The notes under the pieces were generated by a model. That model was not told the origin of the DNA and did not search any database. It was given only the letters and a program-made list of their open reading frames with translations. The translations under genes were made by a program, and so were the position numbers. Shown piece by piece: positions 37,103 to 48,865 of a stretch of DNA of 64,000 nt (its first letter is position 1; every line of letters begins with the position of its first letter). Source of the DNA: Hyphomicrobiales bacterium (GTDB lineage: Bacteria; Pseudomonadota; Alphaproteobacteria; Rhizobiales; Rhodobiaceae); the NCBI GenBank assembly GCA_002869065.1, contig PKTR01000003.1, positions 1 to 64,000 on the forward strand. Reading direction: 5' to 3'.

Positions 37103-40100
37103 TCACAGTAGGTCCGCGATATCGAAGACGTTGCTGCCGAAGCTGACCTTCTCGACGCCGATGAGGATGTCGGTTCCCAAATTGCCGACCGTGTCGACAA
37201 CACGGATGTTACCGTTGGCAAGTTCGGTGAAGGTGTAGCGACCGGAGCCGCCGACATAAGCCGCGGTATCGACGCCGGCACCACCAATCAACCGATCGTT
37301 GGCAGCGCCGCCGACAAGCACGTCGTTGCCGCCGCCGCCATCGAGCGTGTCGCGACCGCCGCCGCCGACAAGGCGGTCGGCTTGCGCGCCGCCGAACAGG
37401 AGGTCGTTCCCAAGCATCCCGTTCAGCGTATCGGCGCCGACGTCACCGCGCAGCGTATCCGCTCCGCCGCCGCCATTGATCGTATCGCTGCCGCCGCTGC
37501 CGGCCAGATCGTTGTTGCCGCCATTGCCGATGATTCTGTTGGCGAGATTGTTGCCGGTGCCGTCGACGTTGCTCGCACCGATCAGGATGAGGTCTTCGAC
37601 ATTGGCACCGAGCAGGAAGTTCGCCGACGAGCGGACGACGTCATGGCCATCGCCGGCGTTCTCGACGACACGGTCGTTGGCCCGGTCGACGAAATAGACG
37701 TCGTTGCCCGCGCCGCCGCGCATCGTGTCGACCCCGGCATCGCCATTGAGCGTATCCGATCCGGCGTCGCCAACCAGAAAATCATTGCCGCCCTCGCCGC
37801 GCAGAACGTCGTTCTGACTGCCGCCATCCATCCGGTCGTTTCCGTTACCGCCGAATATCGTATCCTTGCCGCCACTGCCCTGGAGCGTGTCGTTGCCGCC
37901 CTCGCCGCGCAGTTCGTTGTGGCGACCATTACCTGTGATCGCATTGGCCGCGTTGTTGCCGGTCCCGTCGATGTTGCCGGCACCCGTCAGGATGAGGTCT
38001 TCCACATTTGCGCCAAGGACGTAGTCAACCGACGAACGGACAACGTCATGGCCATCGCCGGCGTTCTCCAGGGCGCGATCGTTGCTCTGCGCGACGAAGT
38101 AGGTATCGTCTCCGCTGCCACCGCGCATCGTATCGACTCCGGCATCGCCGTTCAGCGTATCCGCCCCGGCTCCGCCGACGAGGAAATCGTTGCCGTCATT
38201 GCCGCGCAGAACATCGTCCTGAGTGCCGCCGTTCAGCGTGTCGTTTCCTGCGCCGCCAACGAGCGTGTCTTCGCCGGCATCGCCGAACAGCGAGTCGTTG
38301 CCGCCATTGCCGCGAAGTTCGTCCGCGCTGCCGAATCCGCGCAGCGTATTCGCCGATCCCGTGCCTATGATCAGATTGGCCTGGGCGTTGCCGGTGCCAT
38401 CGATCGCCCCGCCCAAAAGCACGAGCGTCTCGATATGGGCCGACAGGACGAAGCTCGCCGTCGCCTCGACCCGGTCGTCGCCACCACCGGCATCCTCGAC
38501 GACGACATCGCCGGAATCGTCGACGCGATAGGTGTCGTCGCCGGTGCCACCGGTCATGCTGTCGGCGCCCGTGCCGCCGGTCAGCGTATCCTTGCCGGCC
38601 CCGCCATCGAGCGTGTCGGCACCGGCCGCGCCAGCAAGCGCGTTGTGGCCGGAATTGCCGATCAGCTCGTTTGCCTCTGCGTTGCCGGTACCGCTCAGGT
38701 TCGCCGCACCGAGAAGGGTCAGGTTTTCGACATCCGCGCCGAGCACGAAGTCGATGGTCGAGCGCACCTCGTCGGTGCCGCCGCTGGCAATCTCGGTAAC
38801 CGTGTCGCCGACATTGTCGACATAGTACGTGTCGTTGCCAACGCTGCCCGACATGGAGTCGGCGCCCGTACCGCCGTCCAGAACGTCGTCATGGGCGTCG
38901 CCGTTCAGCGTGTCGTTGCCGGCGCCGCCCTCGAGCGTGTCGTTGCCATTGTCGCCGTTCAGCGTGTTGTCGCCGTCATTGCCGATCAGCTTGTTGTCGA
39001 ACAGGTTGCCCGAGCCGGAACTGTTAGCAGACCCCATCAGCTCAAGATTTTCGACCCCGACCCCGAGCGTGTAGTCCATCAGCGCGGAGCGAACCGTGTC
39101 ATCGCCGGCCTGCGCGCCTTCGTTGACCACGTCGTTGGCATTGTCGACAACGTAGACGTCATTGCCGGTGCCGCCGGTCATGTGATCCTGGCCGGCGCCG
39201 CCGTCGAGCGTATCGCTGCCGGCATCGCCATAAAGCGTATCGTTGCCCGAATTGCCGGTCAGCTTGTTATCACTGGTGGTGCCAGCGCCGTTGCTGTCGC
39301 TCGAGGAGGTGAATTCCAGGTTTTCGAGATTGTTCGACAGGCTGAACGATGTCAGTGACGTTTCGACGGTATCTGTGCCGTCGCCGAAGGACTCCGTGAT
39401 CGTGTCGGACACGTCGTCGACAATATAGCGGTCGTCGCCCGCGCCGCCCGACATGCTGTCCACGCCGGTACCGCCGTTGAGCGTGTCGTTGCCCTGACCG
39501 CCGACAAGCGTATCGTTGTCGGCGCCGCCTTCCAGCTCGTCGTTGCCGTTGCCGCCATCGAGTTCGTCGGCGCCATCGTCGCCCTGCAGCGTATCGGCAC
39601 CGCCATTGCCGGAAATCGTATCGGCGCCTTCAGCGCCCGTGAGATGGTTGGCCCCCGAATTGCCGATGATCACGTTGGCGACGACAGAACCGTCGCCGTC
39701 GATATCCGCGGTGCCGATCAGCGTCAGGTTCTCAACGCTGCTGATCGTGTCGAGAGAAAAGCTGATCGAAGCCTCGATCGTATCGTTGCCGCTGTATTCG
39801 CCCTCGATGCTGTCGTTGACGTTGTCGATGACGTAGACGTCGTCGCCGTCACGGCCGGACAGCGTATCGGCACCGGCACCACCGTCGAGCCGGTTGTTGC
39901 CGGTATTGCCGGCGATGTAGTTGTCGCCGCTGTTGCCGGTGCCATCGATATTGCTGGTGCCGGTCAGCAGGTACAGCGCCTCGATGTTCTCCGACAGGGT
40001 GAAGGACACCGAGGTGGTCACATAATCGTAGCCTTCATTGGCGTTCTCGGTGACCGTGTCGCCCGCATCGTCAACGGTATAGGTGTCATTGCCGTCGCCG

Positions 40101-43100
40101 CCGACCATGCTGTCGGCGCCGGCCTGACCGAGCAGCGTATCGTCGCCGTCACCACCGATCAGCGTGTCGTTGCCGTCATCGCCGCGAAGGTCGTTGTTGC
40201 CGATATTGCCGGTGATCAGATTGTCTTCGGTGTTGCCGGTCCCGTTGAAATCGCCGCTGCCGGTCAACGTGAGGTTTTCAACATAGTCCATGCTGGTGAG
40301 GAAAAGCGTGGCCGAACTGATGACCGTGTCCGTGCCCTCACCGGCATATTCGTAGATCGATTCCGTCGCGCTATCGACGTAGTAGACGTCGTCGCCGGCA
40401 CCACCGTAGTAGCCGTCCGATCCCGCCCCACCGTCGAGCGTGTTGTTGCCGCTGTTGCCGAAGAGAACGTTGTTGGCGCTGTTGCCCGTGCCGGTCAGAT
40501 CAGCGGTCCCGGTCAGCTGCAGTCGTTCGAAATTGGCGCCGAGCGTGAAACTCCGGTTGATGATGACCGTGTCGTAGCCTTCATTGGCGTTTTCGGTGAT
40601 GACGTCGTCGAGCGAATTGACGACATAGGTGTCGTTCCCGTCGCCGCCGGCCATCGTGTCTGCACCGGTGTCGCCGTCGAGAACGTTGTTGCCGGAATTG
40701 CCGGTCAGCACGTTGTCGAGGCTGTTACCTGTGGCGTCGACGCTGAAGGTCCCGATTAGTTCGAGGTCCTCGACATTGGCCGAAAGCGTATAGGTCGCCG
40801 TGGACTGAACAGTGTCATCGCCCTGCCCGGCCAGTTCGACGACAACATCGTTTGTGTTGTCGACGACATAGACATCATCGCCGGTGCCGCCCACCATACT
40901 GTCGGCGCCGGCGCCGCCATCGAGCGTATCATTGCCGCCATTACCCACCAGCGTATCGTCGCTCGACCCGGCATCGAGATTGTTGTTGCCGGAATTGCCG
41001 GTCAGCGTATTGGCGTTGTTGTTGCCGGTGGCATCAATGTTGCCGGTGCCGGTCAGCGTCAGGTTCTCGACGTGAAGATCGATCTCGATACTGAACGTGA
41101 CCGACGCCTCGACCGTGTCGTCGCCCTCGCCGGTCAATTCGCCGATCTGATCGCCCGCATCGTCGACGATATAGGTGTCGTCGCCGGTGCCGCCCTGCAT
41201 GTTGTCGGCGCCGGTTCCACCGTTGAGCGTATCGTTGCCGCCCTGGCCGTAGAGCGAGTCGACACCGCTGCCGCCATTCAGCGAGTCGTTGCCCTCGCCG
41301 CCATAGAGCGTGTCGCCACCGCCCGCGCCCGACAGGGTATTGGCGCCCGAATTGCCGGTAATTGTGTTCGCTTCGCCATTGCCGGTGCCGTCGATATCCG
41401 CGGTCCCGGTCAGCTCGAGATCCTCGACATTGGCCGACAGCGTATAGCTCGCCGACGCTTGGACGGTATCCGTGCCCTCGGCCGCATTCTCGGTGACGAC
41501 ATCGCTCGTATTGTCGACGATATAGGTGTCGTCGCCGTCTCCGCCGATCAGCGTATCGACGCCCGCGCCACCATCCAGCGTATTGGCAGCCGCATTGCCG
41601 GTGATCGAGTTGTCGGATGCGTTGCCGACCAGCGTCGACGTGTTGGTTCCCGTCTGGATGAGGTGTTCGACATTGGCCGAAAGCACGTAGCCGTAAACCG
41701 ACTGCACCGTGTCGTCGCCACCGCCGATACCTTCGGTCACGACATCGGAGCCGCCGGCGATATAGGTATCGTTGCCATCACCGCCGACGAGCGTATCGGT
41801 CCCGCCCGATCCGCCGCTCAGGACGTTGTCTCCGGAATTGCCGGTGATGAGATTGCTGGCGTTGTCGCCGGTCGCGTCGATATTCGCCGTGCCGAGCAGG
41901 GTCACGTTTTCGATGTAGCTGTTGCTGCCGAGCGCGATCGTGATCGTGCTCAGAATCGTGTCCGTACCCTCATTGAAGTTCTCGTCGGCGACGTCGCCCG
42001 CGTTGTCGACGTAATAGGTGTCGTCGCCCTCGCCGCCCGTCATTGTGTCGGCGCCGACCCCACCATCGAGCGTGTTGTTACCCGAATTGCCGACCAGCGT
42101 GTTGTCGGCGGAATTGCCAGTCCCCGAAAGGTTGGCCGTGCCGGTCAGCTCCAACCCCTCGACATTGGCGCCTAGCGTATAGTCGAAGCTTGCCTGAACC
42201 GTATCGGTTCCTTCGCCCACACCCTCGGTGACGACGTCGCCGGCATTGTCGACCACATAGGTGTCGTTGCCGAGCCCGCCGACCATGGTGTCGGCGCCGG
42301 CCCCGCCATCGATGATGTTGTCGAACTGGTTGCCGGTGATGTGGTCGTCGCCGGAGCTGCCGGTTCCACTCAACACCGCGCCGCTGTTGTAGAACACCAT
42401 GTATTCCACATTGTCAGCGAGCGTCATGCCGTTCGCATAGGCCTCAAGCGTGTCGATGCCGGCACCAGCAGCCTCGATGATCGTATCGTTGATGCTGGCC
42501 CGATAGACGTCATTGCCGGTACCGCCCTGCAGGAGATTGGTACCGCCCTGGCCGCGTAGCGTATCGTTGCCGCTGCCGCCGAAGATGGTGTCGTTGCCGG
42601 TGCTTCCTGCACCGCCATCGAGGGAGTCGTTGCCGGCGCCGCCGAACAGCGAGTCGCTGCCGTAACTGCCGTCGAGCGTATCGTCGTTGTCGCCGCCATA
42701 AAGAACGTCGTCGTGATTGCCGCCGTTGAGGCTGTCGTTGCCACCGTCGCCATAGAGCGTGTCGGCGCCGTTCAGCCCGTTCAGCGTGTCGCCAAAGGCT
42801 CCCCCGCGGATCACCTGATCGGCATTTCCGCCCGACCGCGTCACGGCGGTCGTCGGCGCACGGCCGTAGACAACATAGGCAGCGCCGGCACCACCGTTCG
42901 CATTCGAGCCGCCGACGATGAGATCGTCGAAGCCGTCATCATTGACGTCGCCGGCAGTCGACACCGAACTGCCGGAAAGGTCGCCCGCCGCAACGCCATC
43001 GAGGCGGAATCCGTTGGTGCCGTTCAGCGTGGAAAGGTCAAGGCTGAGCGTCGAGCCATACCCGCTACTGCCGAAGACGACATAGGCGGCGCCTTCGTTA

Positions 43101-44338
43101 CCGAGCCCATTGGGATCGGCTTCGGTTCCGCCGACGACGACATCGTCGAAGCCGTCGCCATTGAGATCGCCGGCCGTCGAAACCGAAACGCCGGCCAGAT
43201 CGCCGGAGCCGATGCCGTCGAGCCGGAGGCCTTCGGAGGCGGTCAGCGCAGCAAGATCGTAGGACGCCGAATAGCCGGAAGCCTTGCCGAAGATGATGTA
43301 GGCGGTGCCGCTCGCGGTATCGCCCGGCGCCCCGATGATCAGGTCGTCGTAGCCGTCGCCGTTGAAGTCGCCTGCCGAGGACACCGACATGCCGGCGAGA
43401 TCAGTCGCACCGGCCCCCTCGATCATGAAGCCGTTGGTGCCGTTGAGGCTCGACAGATCCATATCGGCGGAATAGCTCGACGCGCCGAACACCACATAGG
43501 CCGCGCCTTCGACGGTCCCGCCCGGATCGGCCGACGGCGCGCCGATGATGAGGTCCGCCTTGCCGTCGCCGTTGATGTCGCCCGCCGAAGAGACCGAGGC
43601 GCCCGTTTCGTCGCCGCCGGCAACGCCATCGAGCCGGAACCCGTTGCTGCCGTTCAGCGACGAAAGGTCGAAGTCGAAGGAAAAGCCGCCGCCGTTGCCG
43701 AACACGACATAGGAAACGCCCTTGTCGGCCTTGCCATCGACATCGAAGGTCGGCGCGCCAATGATGAAGTCGTCGATACCGTCGCCATTGACGTCGCCGG
43801 CGCCCGAAACCGTCAGATCCGAGACATCGTCGAGCACGCTGTCGATCAGGCGGAATCCGTCCCCGGTTCCCAGGTCGAGATAGCTGAAATCCTTCGGAAA
43901 ACCGGAATCGTTGCCATACACAACGTAGGTGTAGCCGCCGTTGTTGCCGGAACCGGACGCCGCGACCGGCTCGGTGACGGCAAAATCGTCGATGCCGTCC
44001 TTGTTGACGTCGCCGATACCCGAGACCGAAAAGCCGCTCGAGGTCAGGTCATCGATACCGTAGATGACGAAGCCGTTGCTGCCGTCGAGCGACGCCAGAT
44101 CAATGGGACCGCCGAAGCCGCCGGACTGGCCGTAGACGACATAGGTGAGGCCGGAATCCGTGCCGTTATCGTCGGCACCGGGCGCGCCGATGATGATATC
44201 GGCAATGCCGTCACCATTGATATCGCCGGCATAGCTGACCGAATAACCGGTCAAGTTCCCGCCCGCCGTACCGTTTATCGTGGCACCGGTCGAGGAGCTG
44301 AGCGAAGACAAGTCGATTGTCGCAGTAAAATCGGCCAT
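37103..44338 (-). CDS. Giant FG-GAP/RTX calcium-binding protein, probable type I secretion substrate
   Basis: The 2,411-residue protein has no N-terminal signal peptide. Residues ~1-490 hold seven FG-GAP (integrin alpha-like propeller) repeats, each with a calcium loop such as [16 protein letters not shown]. From ~500 on there are blocks of RTX nonapeptides (GGxGxDxL) alternating with 17 modules of the form GDDTYxVDNxxDVV...ANVExLxLxG...GTGNxxxNxxxG. The C-terminus ([20 protein letters not shown] to DIADLL) fits an uncleaved type I signal. It is expected to fold outside the cell on calcium binding and act as an adhesin or surface layer; no enzyme domain is visible. No secretion ATPase gene is in the window. 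Confidence 0.88.
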   Translation of the reverse strand: MADFTATIDLSSLSSSTGATINGTAGGNLTGYSVSYAGDINGDGIADIIIGAPGADDNGTDSGLTYVVYGQSGGFGGPIDLASLDGSNGFVIYGIDDLTSSGFSVSGIGDVNKDGIDDFAVTEPVAASGSGNNGGYTYVVYGNDSGFPKDFSYLDLGTGDGFRLIDSVLDDVSDLTVSGAGDVNGDGIDDFIIGAPTFDVDGKADKGVSYVVFGNGGGFSFDFDLSSLNGSNGFRLDGVAGGDETGASVSSAGDINGDGKADLIIGAPSADPGGTVEGAAYVVFGASSYSADMDLSSLNGTNGFMIEGAGATDLAGMSVSSAGDFNGDGYDDLIIGAPGDTASGTAYIIFGKASGYSASYDLAALTASEGLRLDGIGSGDLAGVSVSTAGDLNGDGFDDVVVGGTEADPNGLGNEGAAYVVFGSSGYGSTLSLDLSTLNGTNGFRLDGVAAGDLSGSSVSTAGDVNDDGFDDLIVGGSNANGGAGAAYVVYGRAPTTAVTRSGGNADQVIRGGAFGDTLNGLNGADTLYGDGGNDSLNGGNHDDVLYGGDNDDTLDGSYGSDSLFGGAGNDSLDGGAGSTGNDTIFGGSGNDTLRGQGGTNLLQGGTGNDVYRASINDTIIEAAGAGIDTLEAYANGMTLADNVEYMVFYNSGAVLSGTGSSGDDHITGNQFDNIIDGGAGADTMVGGLGNDTYVVDNAGDVVTEGVGEGTDTVQASFDYTLGANVEGLELTGTANLSGTGNSADNTLVGNSGNNTLDGGVGADTMTGGEGDDTYYVDNAGDVADENFNEGTDTILSTITIALGSNSYIENVTLLGTANIDATGDNASNLITGNSGDNVLSGGSGGTDTLVGGDGNDTYIAGGSDVVTEGIGGGDDTVQSVYGYVLSANVEHLIQTGTNTSTLVGNASDNSITGNAAANTLDGGAGVDTLIGGDGDDTYIVDNTSDVVTENAAEGTDTVQASASYTLSANVEDLELTGTADIDGTGNGEANTITGNSGANTLSGAGGGDTLYGGEGNDSLNGGSGVDSLYGQGGNDTLNGGTGADNMQGGTGDDTYIVDDAGDQIGELTGEGDDTVEASVTFSIEIDLHVENLTLTGTGNIDATGNNNANTLTGNSGNNNLDAGSSDDTLVGNGGNDTLDGGAGADSMVGGTGDDVYVVDNTNDVVVELAGQGDDTVQSTATYTLSANVEDLELIGTFSVDATGNSLDNVLTGNSGNNVLDGDTGADTMAGGDGNDTYVVNSLDDVITENANEGYDTVIINRSFTLGANFERLQLTGTADLTGTGNSANNVLFGNSGNNTLDGGAGSDGYYGGAGDDVYYVDSATESIYEYAGEGTDTVISSATLFLTSMDYVENLTLTGSGDFNGTGNTEDNLITGNIGNNDLRGDDGNDTLIGGDGDDTLLGQAGADSMVGGDGNDTYTVDDAGDTVTENANEGYDYVTTSVSFTLSENIEALYLLTGTSNIDGTGNSGDNYIAGNTGNNRLDGGAGADTLSGRDGDDVYVIDNVNDSIEGEYSGNDTIEASISFSLDTISSVENLTLIGTADIDGDGSVVANVIIGNSGANHLTGAEGADTISGNGGADTLQGDDGADELDGGNGNDELEGGADNDTLVGGQGNDTLNGGTGVDSMSGGAGDDRYIVDDVSDTITESFGDGTDTVETSLTSFSLSNNLENLEFTSSSDSNGAGTTSDNKLTGNSGNDTLYGDAGSDTLDGGAGQDHMTGGTGNDVYVVDNANDVVNEGAQAGDDTVRSALMDYTLGVGVENLELMGSANSSGSGNLFDNKLIGNDGDNTLNGDNGNDTLEGGAGNDTLNGDAHDDVLDGGTGADSMSGSVGNDTYYVDNVGDTVTEIASGGTDEVRSTIDFVLGADVENLTLLGAANLSGTGNAEANELIGNSGHNALAGAAGADTLDGGAGKDTLTGGTGADSMTGGTGDDTYRVDDSGDVVVEDAGGGDDRVEATASFVLSAHIETLVLLGGAIDGTGNAQANLIIGTGSANTLRGFGSADELRGNGGNDSLFGDAGEDTLVGGAGNDTLNGGTQDDVLRGNDGNDFLVGGAGADTLNGDAGVDTMRGGSGDDTYFVAQSNDRALENAGDGHDVVRSSVDYVLGANVEDLILTGAGNIDGTGNNAANAITGNGRHNELRGEGGNDTLQGSGGKDTIFGGNGNDRMDGGSQNDVLRGEGGNDFLVGDAGSDTLNGDAGVDTMRGGAGNDVYFVDRANDRVVENAGDGHDVVRSSANFLLGANVEDLILIGASNVDGTGNNLANRIIGNGGNNDLAGSGGSDTINGGGGADTLRGDVGADTLNGMLGNDLLFGGAQADRLVGGGGRDTLDGGGGNDVLVGGAANDRLIGGAGVDTAAYVGGSGRYTFTELANGNIRVVDTVGNLGTDILIGVEKVSFGSNVFDIADLL
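37530..38340 (-). repeat. Recent 405-bp tandem duplication inside the RTX gene
   Basis: The last two large modules share long near-identical stretches at 405-nt spacing; for example TCATGGCCATCGCCGG occurs at 37641 and at 38046. The encoded segments (NDFLVG...[11 protein letters not shown]...[13 protein letters not shown]) are nearly identical, unlike older modules further upstream. Edges are approximate. Confidence 0.65.
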
Positions 44339-45101
44339 TACGAATCCACATTTCTCTTACGCAAATCGGATCCGCGCGTCGCCCAATACGCGGAGCTGCG
44401 GCATTTTGACCGCACGTGGCGAGACTAAATAATTAACAAAACGTTTGCACCCGAAAATTGTCCTAAGGGTAACCGTGGCGTCTGTGACTGTATATTCATC
44501 GGAATTCCTCCCCACATCGCGAGAGCAAAGCGGCCGAAACCGACCGCGTCTCCCGCACCAACCCCGCGGGCCACACCCGCCGCGCGAAGTTGCATCCAAT
44601 CCCTGTCGTCGAGTGTGGAGGGTGCCGGAAACCGGCGACGTGATCCGCGTCACGGCTTTCCGGTTTTCACCTTTTCGCCGAGTCCCCTCGCCGAACCTCT
44701 CCACGCCGACGCCGCCCACGCATCCGCGCACGGAGTCGAACCGTCACCCTTCGCGGAGCCTAGTGCGGACCGAAAACGCACGCATACCCCAATCGCAGTA
44801 GAACCACGTATCGCCCTGCGCCAACCGTATAGGGCCACGAAAACAGCGCACTACCGCACCCATCAAACTGTCATATGCGAGTGCTATGGCGGCGATGGAG
44901 TTCGGACGACTCGGCCTACAGCATGGCGAGCACGGACCGCGAGCCGGCCCCGGTCACCATGTGCGGCTACCGCGGTTGCGGAAAAGGTCCCATGGCGGGA
45001 ACGCACATGCTAAGACGGCTAAAACCGGAAACGATCCGTGCCGCGCACGCCGAAATCGCCGGAGAAACTGACGACCCCCTACCCTCCCAAGAGGCGCCCT
45101 G
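44339..45101. other. Gene-poor spacer between the RTX gene and ugd
   Basis: I see no confident gene in these 763 nt. The RTX-proximal 120 nt are AT-richer and probably hold its promoter. Open frames on both strands have random-looking composition. One plus-strand frame (44875-45102, 75 codons) ends in a TGA that overlaps the ugd ATG as TGATG, which could couple translation, but it lacks a good ribosome site. Confidence 0.5.
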
Positions 45102-46406
45102 ATGAAAATTGCAATGATCGGTTCGGGCTATGTCGGCTTGGTGTCCGGCGCCTGCTTCGCGGATTTCGGCCACGACGTCGTCTGCGTCGATACCGCCGAC
45201 GACAAGATCGAGGCGTTGAAGCGCGGCGAAATCCCGATCTACGAGCCTGGGCTCGAAGCCATCGTGAGCGACAACGCCGAAGCCGGACGGCTGTTATTCA
45301 CCACCGAACTTGCCAGCGCGGTCGCCGAGGCCGATGCCGTCTTCATCGCCGTCGGCACCCCGTCGCGCCGCGGCGACGGACACGCCGACCTGTCCTATGT
45401 CTACGCTGCAGCCCGGGAAATCGCGCACGCGGTCAAGGGCTTCACCGTCGTCGCGACGAAATCGACCGTACCCGTCGGCACCGGTGACGAGGTCGAACGT
45501 ATCATCGCCGAGGAAAACCCCGATGCCGACGTCGCCGTCGTTTCCAATCCGGAATTCTTGCGCGAAGGGGCTGCCATTGACGACTTCAAGCGGCCCGACC
45601 GCATCGTCATAGGCCTCAATGACGAACGCGCCCGCTCGGTCATGACCGAAGTCTACCGGCCGCTCTATCTGAACCAGGCGCCGCTGCTGTTCACCAGTCG
45701 CCGCACCTCGGAGCTGACCAAATACGCCGCCAACGCCTTTCTCGCCATGAAGATCACCTTCATCAACGAAATGGCCGATCTGTGCGAGCATGTCGGCGGC
45801 GACGTGCAGGACGTGGCGCGCGGCATCGGGCTTGATGGCCGCATCGGTTCAAAGTTCCTCCACGCCGGTCCCGGCTATGGCGGCTCGTGCTTTCCGAAAG
45901 ACACGCTGGCTCTGGTCAAGACCGCACAGGACCACGAAAGCCCGGTGCGCCTCATCGAGACCACCGTCGCCGTCAACGATCTGAGAAAACGCGCCATGGG
46001 CCGCAAGGTCATCGCGGCGGCCGGCGGCAATGTGCGCGGTAAGAAGGTCGCCATTCTCGGCCTGACCTTCAAACCCCAGACCGACGACATGCGCGACAGC
46101 CCGGCGATCGCCATCGTGCGAACCCTGCAGGACGCTGGCGCGGCGGTCACGGGTTACGACCCTGAAGGCATGAAAAACGCCCGCGAGGTGATCGACGGCA
46201 TGGACTATGCGACCGGCCCTTACGAAGCGGCTTCCGGCGCCGACGCGCTTGTCATCGTCACCGAATGGAACCAGTTCCGCGCCCTCGACCTGCCACGCCT
46301 GAAGTCGGTGATGAAGGCCCCGGTCCTCGTCGATCTGCGCAACATCTACCGCCGCGACGAGGTCGAAAAGCACGGCTTCGAATATTCCTGCGTCGGCCGG
46401 AGCTAG
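45102..46406 (+). CDS. ugd: UDP-glucose 6-dehydrogenase
   Basis: The enzyme oxidises UDP-glucose to UDP-glucuronate with two NAD+, feeding exopolysaccharide, capsule or lipid A modification. The 434-residue protein has the N-terminal Rossmann motif GSGYVGLVSGACFADFGHDV, the EPGL loop, the catalytic Cys263 in GGSCFPKD, and a C-terminal domain with LGLTFKPQTDDMRDSPA. It stands alone on the plus strand, converging with the chemoreceptor gene 18 nt away; no other sugar-nucleotide genes are nearby. Confidence 0.95.
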   Translation: MKIAMIGSGYVGLVSGACFADFGHDVVCVDTADDKIEALKRGEIPIYEPGLEAIVSDNAEAGRLLFTTELASAVAEADAVFIAVGTPSRRGDGHADLSYVYAAAREIAHAVKGFTVVATKSTVPVGTGDEVERIIAEENPDADVAVVSNPEFLREGAAIDDFKRPDRIVIGLNDERARSVMTEVYRPLYLNQAPLLFTSRRTSELTKYAANAFLAMKITFINEMADLCEHVGGDVQDVARGIGLDGRIGSKFLHAGPGYGGSCFPKDTLALVKTAQDHESPVRLIETTVAVNDLRKRAMGRKVIAAAGGNVRGKKVAILGLTFKPQTDDMRDSPAIAIVRTLQDAGAAVTGYDPEGMKNAREVIDGMDYATGPYEAASGADALVIVTEWNQFRALDLPRLKSVMKAPVLVDLRNIYRRDEVEKHGFEYSCVGRS

Positions 46407-46424
46407 AGCGAACGGCGCACGCCG

Positions 46425-48596
46425 TCAGGCCGCGGTGACGTTCTTCAGGAACGAGGCAATGGTCGCGTCGAGCCGGCCCGTTTCGGCCTGAACGCTCTCC
46501 GCCGCCACCCGCACGTCGTTGGCCGACTGCGAGGTTTCACCCGTCGCCGTGGTCACGCCGGTGATATTCTCCACCACCGATTGGGTGCCGACAGCCGCCT
46601 GCGCGACATTGTGGCTGATGTCGGCGGTGGCCGCCCCCTGCTGGTCCATCACCTGCGAAATCATCGACATGTTGCGATTGACCTCGCCCATGGTGCTGGC
46701 GATCTCCTCGATCGCGCTGACCACATCGCCTGTCGACGACTGGATCGCGGTGATCTGCATCGAGATGTCTTCCGTCGCCTTCGCCGTCTGGGTGGCGAGT
46801 TCCTTCACTTCCGAGGCCACGACGGCAAACCCCTTGCCGGCGTCGCCCGCGCGCGCCGCTTCGATGGTCGCGTTGAGCGCCAGAAGATTGGTCTGCTCGG
46901 CAATCGCCTGGATGAGCGCGATGACGGCGCCGATCTTGTTGGCGCCTTCGGCCAGTGCGGCAACCTTTTCGTTGGTCGAAACCGCGTTTTCAGACGCCGT
47001 GTTGACCACCGACGTTGTCGTGTCGATCTGGTTCGAGATCTCGCCGATCGATGCCGAGAGCTGCTGGGCGGCTTCCGCCACCGTCTGCACATTAACGGAC
47101 GCCTCTTCCGACGCGGCTGCGACCGAGGTCGCCTGCTCGCTGGTTCCCCCGGCGAGATGGGTTAGGGTTTCCGCTGTCGCCGTCATCTTCGAGGCGTTTT
47201 CGGCAACCGCATGAAGCCCGTTCTGAACATCTGCGCGGAACTGGGTGATCATATCGTCGATCCGCTTCTCGCGCTCACGCCGAGCTTCATTGGCATCGGC
47301 ACTTTCGGCCTCGAGGCGCTGGCGCTCGATCTGGTTGTCGCGGAACACGGCGACCGCCTTGGTCATGTCGCCGATCTCGTCACCGCGCCTGGCGCCGTCG
47401 AGGCCGATATCCGTATCGCCTTTGGCGAGCCGCGACATTTCCCCGACGAGAGCACCGATCGGTCGCGTCACGCCGCGCGAGGCAAAGAAACCGACCACAC
47501 CGACGATGAACAAAAGAACCGTCCCGATGATCGCCATCTGGTCGCGGATCGCGGCGACGGGAAGCAGAGCCTCATGGTCCGACTCCATCGCCACCACTGC
47601 GTAGTGCGCACCACGATAATTGAAACCGACGGCACTGATGTCCATCGGCTCGCCACGATAGAGCGGTGCGATCCCGCCCACCTTTCCATTTGAGAACACA
47701 TCCGTCAGGAACTCGGCGTCAAGACGGGTGGTGAGGATGTCGTTGACCTCCGGCGTATGCGCACTGTCGGTCCGCATCAGCATGTCGTCGCCGATCAGCA
47801 CGATCTCGCCGGTCTCGCCGATGCCCATGTCGGCGGCAAATACCTTGTTAATGGCGTCGACCGGCATCTGGAAGGCGAGCACGCCGAGCGTCTTGCCGTC
47901 CGCATCTTGAACCGGATAGGCGATAAAGCTGGCCGCCGCGCCGCTGCTCGGGCCATAGGCCTCGAAATCCTCGAACGCGATCGGGTCCTTGCCATTCTCA
48001 TTGCCGGCCTTCAGCGCGGCGCGAAAGACATTGCCGAGATCGGTGTTCGCCCACTCGCCGCCCTTGTCGGCGGCAAAATTGGTTGCGTAGTCGGCCTCCT
48101 TGAACACCGAATAGACGAGATTGCCCTCGGTATCGAACAGGAACACATCGTAGTAGCCGCTGTCCTGCTGCAGGGCGCGGAACCACGGATGATATTTCGC
48201 ATGCACCGTGTCGTAGTGGCTACCGGTCTCGGCCCGGTCGAGCAGATGCTTCGAGCCGACCGGGTTCGGATTCTTCTCCACATAGGCCGCCTTCAGCTCC
48301 TTCTGCGGATCGCCGCCGAACATCGCCCAGCCCTTCCAGGTCCCGGCGAACTCCTTCAGCGCGTCGATCGTCAGCGGGCTGGTGGCAACGAGCTTCAGCT
48401 CTTTCTCGATCCCTTGCAGATAGCCTTTGAAGTTTTCCTCGCCGATCCGGGCTGCCGCCGCGAGCCTCTCGCCCGCCGCCTCTTTCAGCTGCGAAGACGC
48501 GGTGAAATAGCTGGCAATGCCGATGCCGAGACCAACCACCAGCGCGCCCCCCAGAACCAGAAGGGGCAGCTTGGTCGACAGGCGCAGGTTTTTCAT
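46425..48596 (-). CDS. Methyl-accepting chemotaxis protein with Cache-like periplasmic domain
   Basis: This inner-membrane chemoreceptor passes ligand signals to CheA/CheW. From the ATG at 48594-48596 it has 723 residues: a first membrane segment (~11-30, [20 protein letters not shown]), a large periplasmic sensor (~31-350) containing [17 protein letters not shown] typical of Cache folds, a second membrane segment (~353-373), HAMP ([17 protein letters not shown]) and a signalling domain with the hairpin tip [21 protein letters not shown] longer in-frame start 43 codons upstream is less likely. The ligand is unknown. The 269-nt AT-rich region upstream (48597-48865) has no gene. Confidence 0.92.
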   Translation of the reverse strand: MKNLRLSTKLPLLVLGGALVVGLGIGIASYFTASSQLKEAAGERLAAAARIGEENFKGYLQGIEKELKLVATSPLTIDALKEFAGTWKGWAMFGGDPQKELKAAYVEKNPNPVGSKHLLDRAETGSHYDTVHAKYHPWFRALQQDSGYYDVFLFDTEGNLVYSVFKEADYATNFAADKGGEWANTDLGNVFRAALKAGNENGKDPIAFEDFEAYGPSSGAAASFIAYPVQDADGKTLGVLAFQMPVDAINKVFAADMGIGETGEIVLIGDDMLMRTDSAHTPEVNDILTTRLDAEFLTDVFSNGKVGGIAPLYRGEPMDISAVGFNYRGAHYAVVAMESDHEALLPVAAIRDQMAIIGTVLLFIVGVVGFFASRGVTRPIGALVGEMSRLAKGDTDIGLDGARRGDEIGDMTKAVAVFRDNQIERQRLEAESADANEARREREKRIDDMITQFRADVQNGLHAVAENASKMTATAETLTHLAGGTSEQATSVAAASEEASVNVQTVAEAAQQLSASIGEISNQIDTTTSVVNTASENAVSTNEKVAALAEGANKIGAVIALIQAIAEQTNLLALNATIEAARAGDAGKGFAVVASEVKELATQTAKATEDISMQITAIQSSTGDVVSAIEEIASTMGEVNRNMSMISQVMDQQGAATADISHNVAQAAVGTQSVVENITGVTTATGETSQSANDVRVAAESVQAETGRLDATIASFLKNVTAA

Positions 48597-48865
48597 CAAA
48601 GGGGCCCTCGAGTTTATTGCTATTTGTTTCTGAATACCGAAGGCGGCTAAATTAAAAGTAAAAATACGGACAAATACAACTAACGTCGCAGAGGCCGCGA
48701 CGTAAGCCACAGACAGAGACTGCAAGAAGATCCGCTAGATTATTCCGGCGCAGCAAAAAAATAGTCTGTTTTTCGGAATATTATTTGATTTCTTTAGGAT
48801 GCACGAATCCGGCACCGGATCGGCATGTGCAACCACAGTGAATGATGCGCATCGCCTCCGCACAT

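Noticed and set aside
37103-42900. Regularly spaced DNA repeats that could suggest a CRISPR array
   Set aside because: The repeats are in-frame protein modules of unequal length with imperfect identity, and no cas genes or short spacer-repeat pattern are present.
37382-44428. Series of plus-strand frames opposite the RTX gene
   Set aside because: They mirror the repetitive RTX codons and repeat with its modules. They are not independent genes.
44445-44801. 118-codon plus-strand frame in the RTX-ugd spacer
   Set aside because: Composition is Arg/Pro/Ser-rich and random-looking, with no ribosome site and no recognisable motif.
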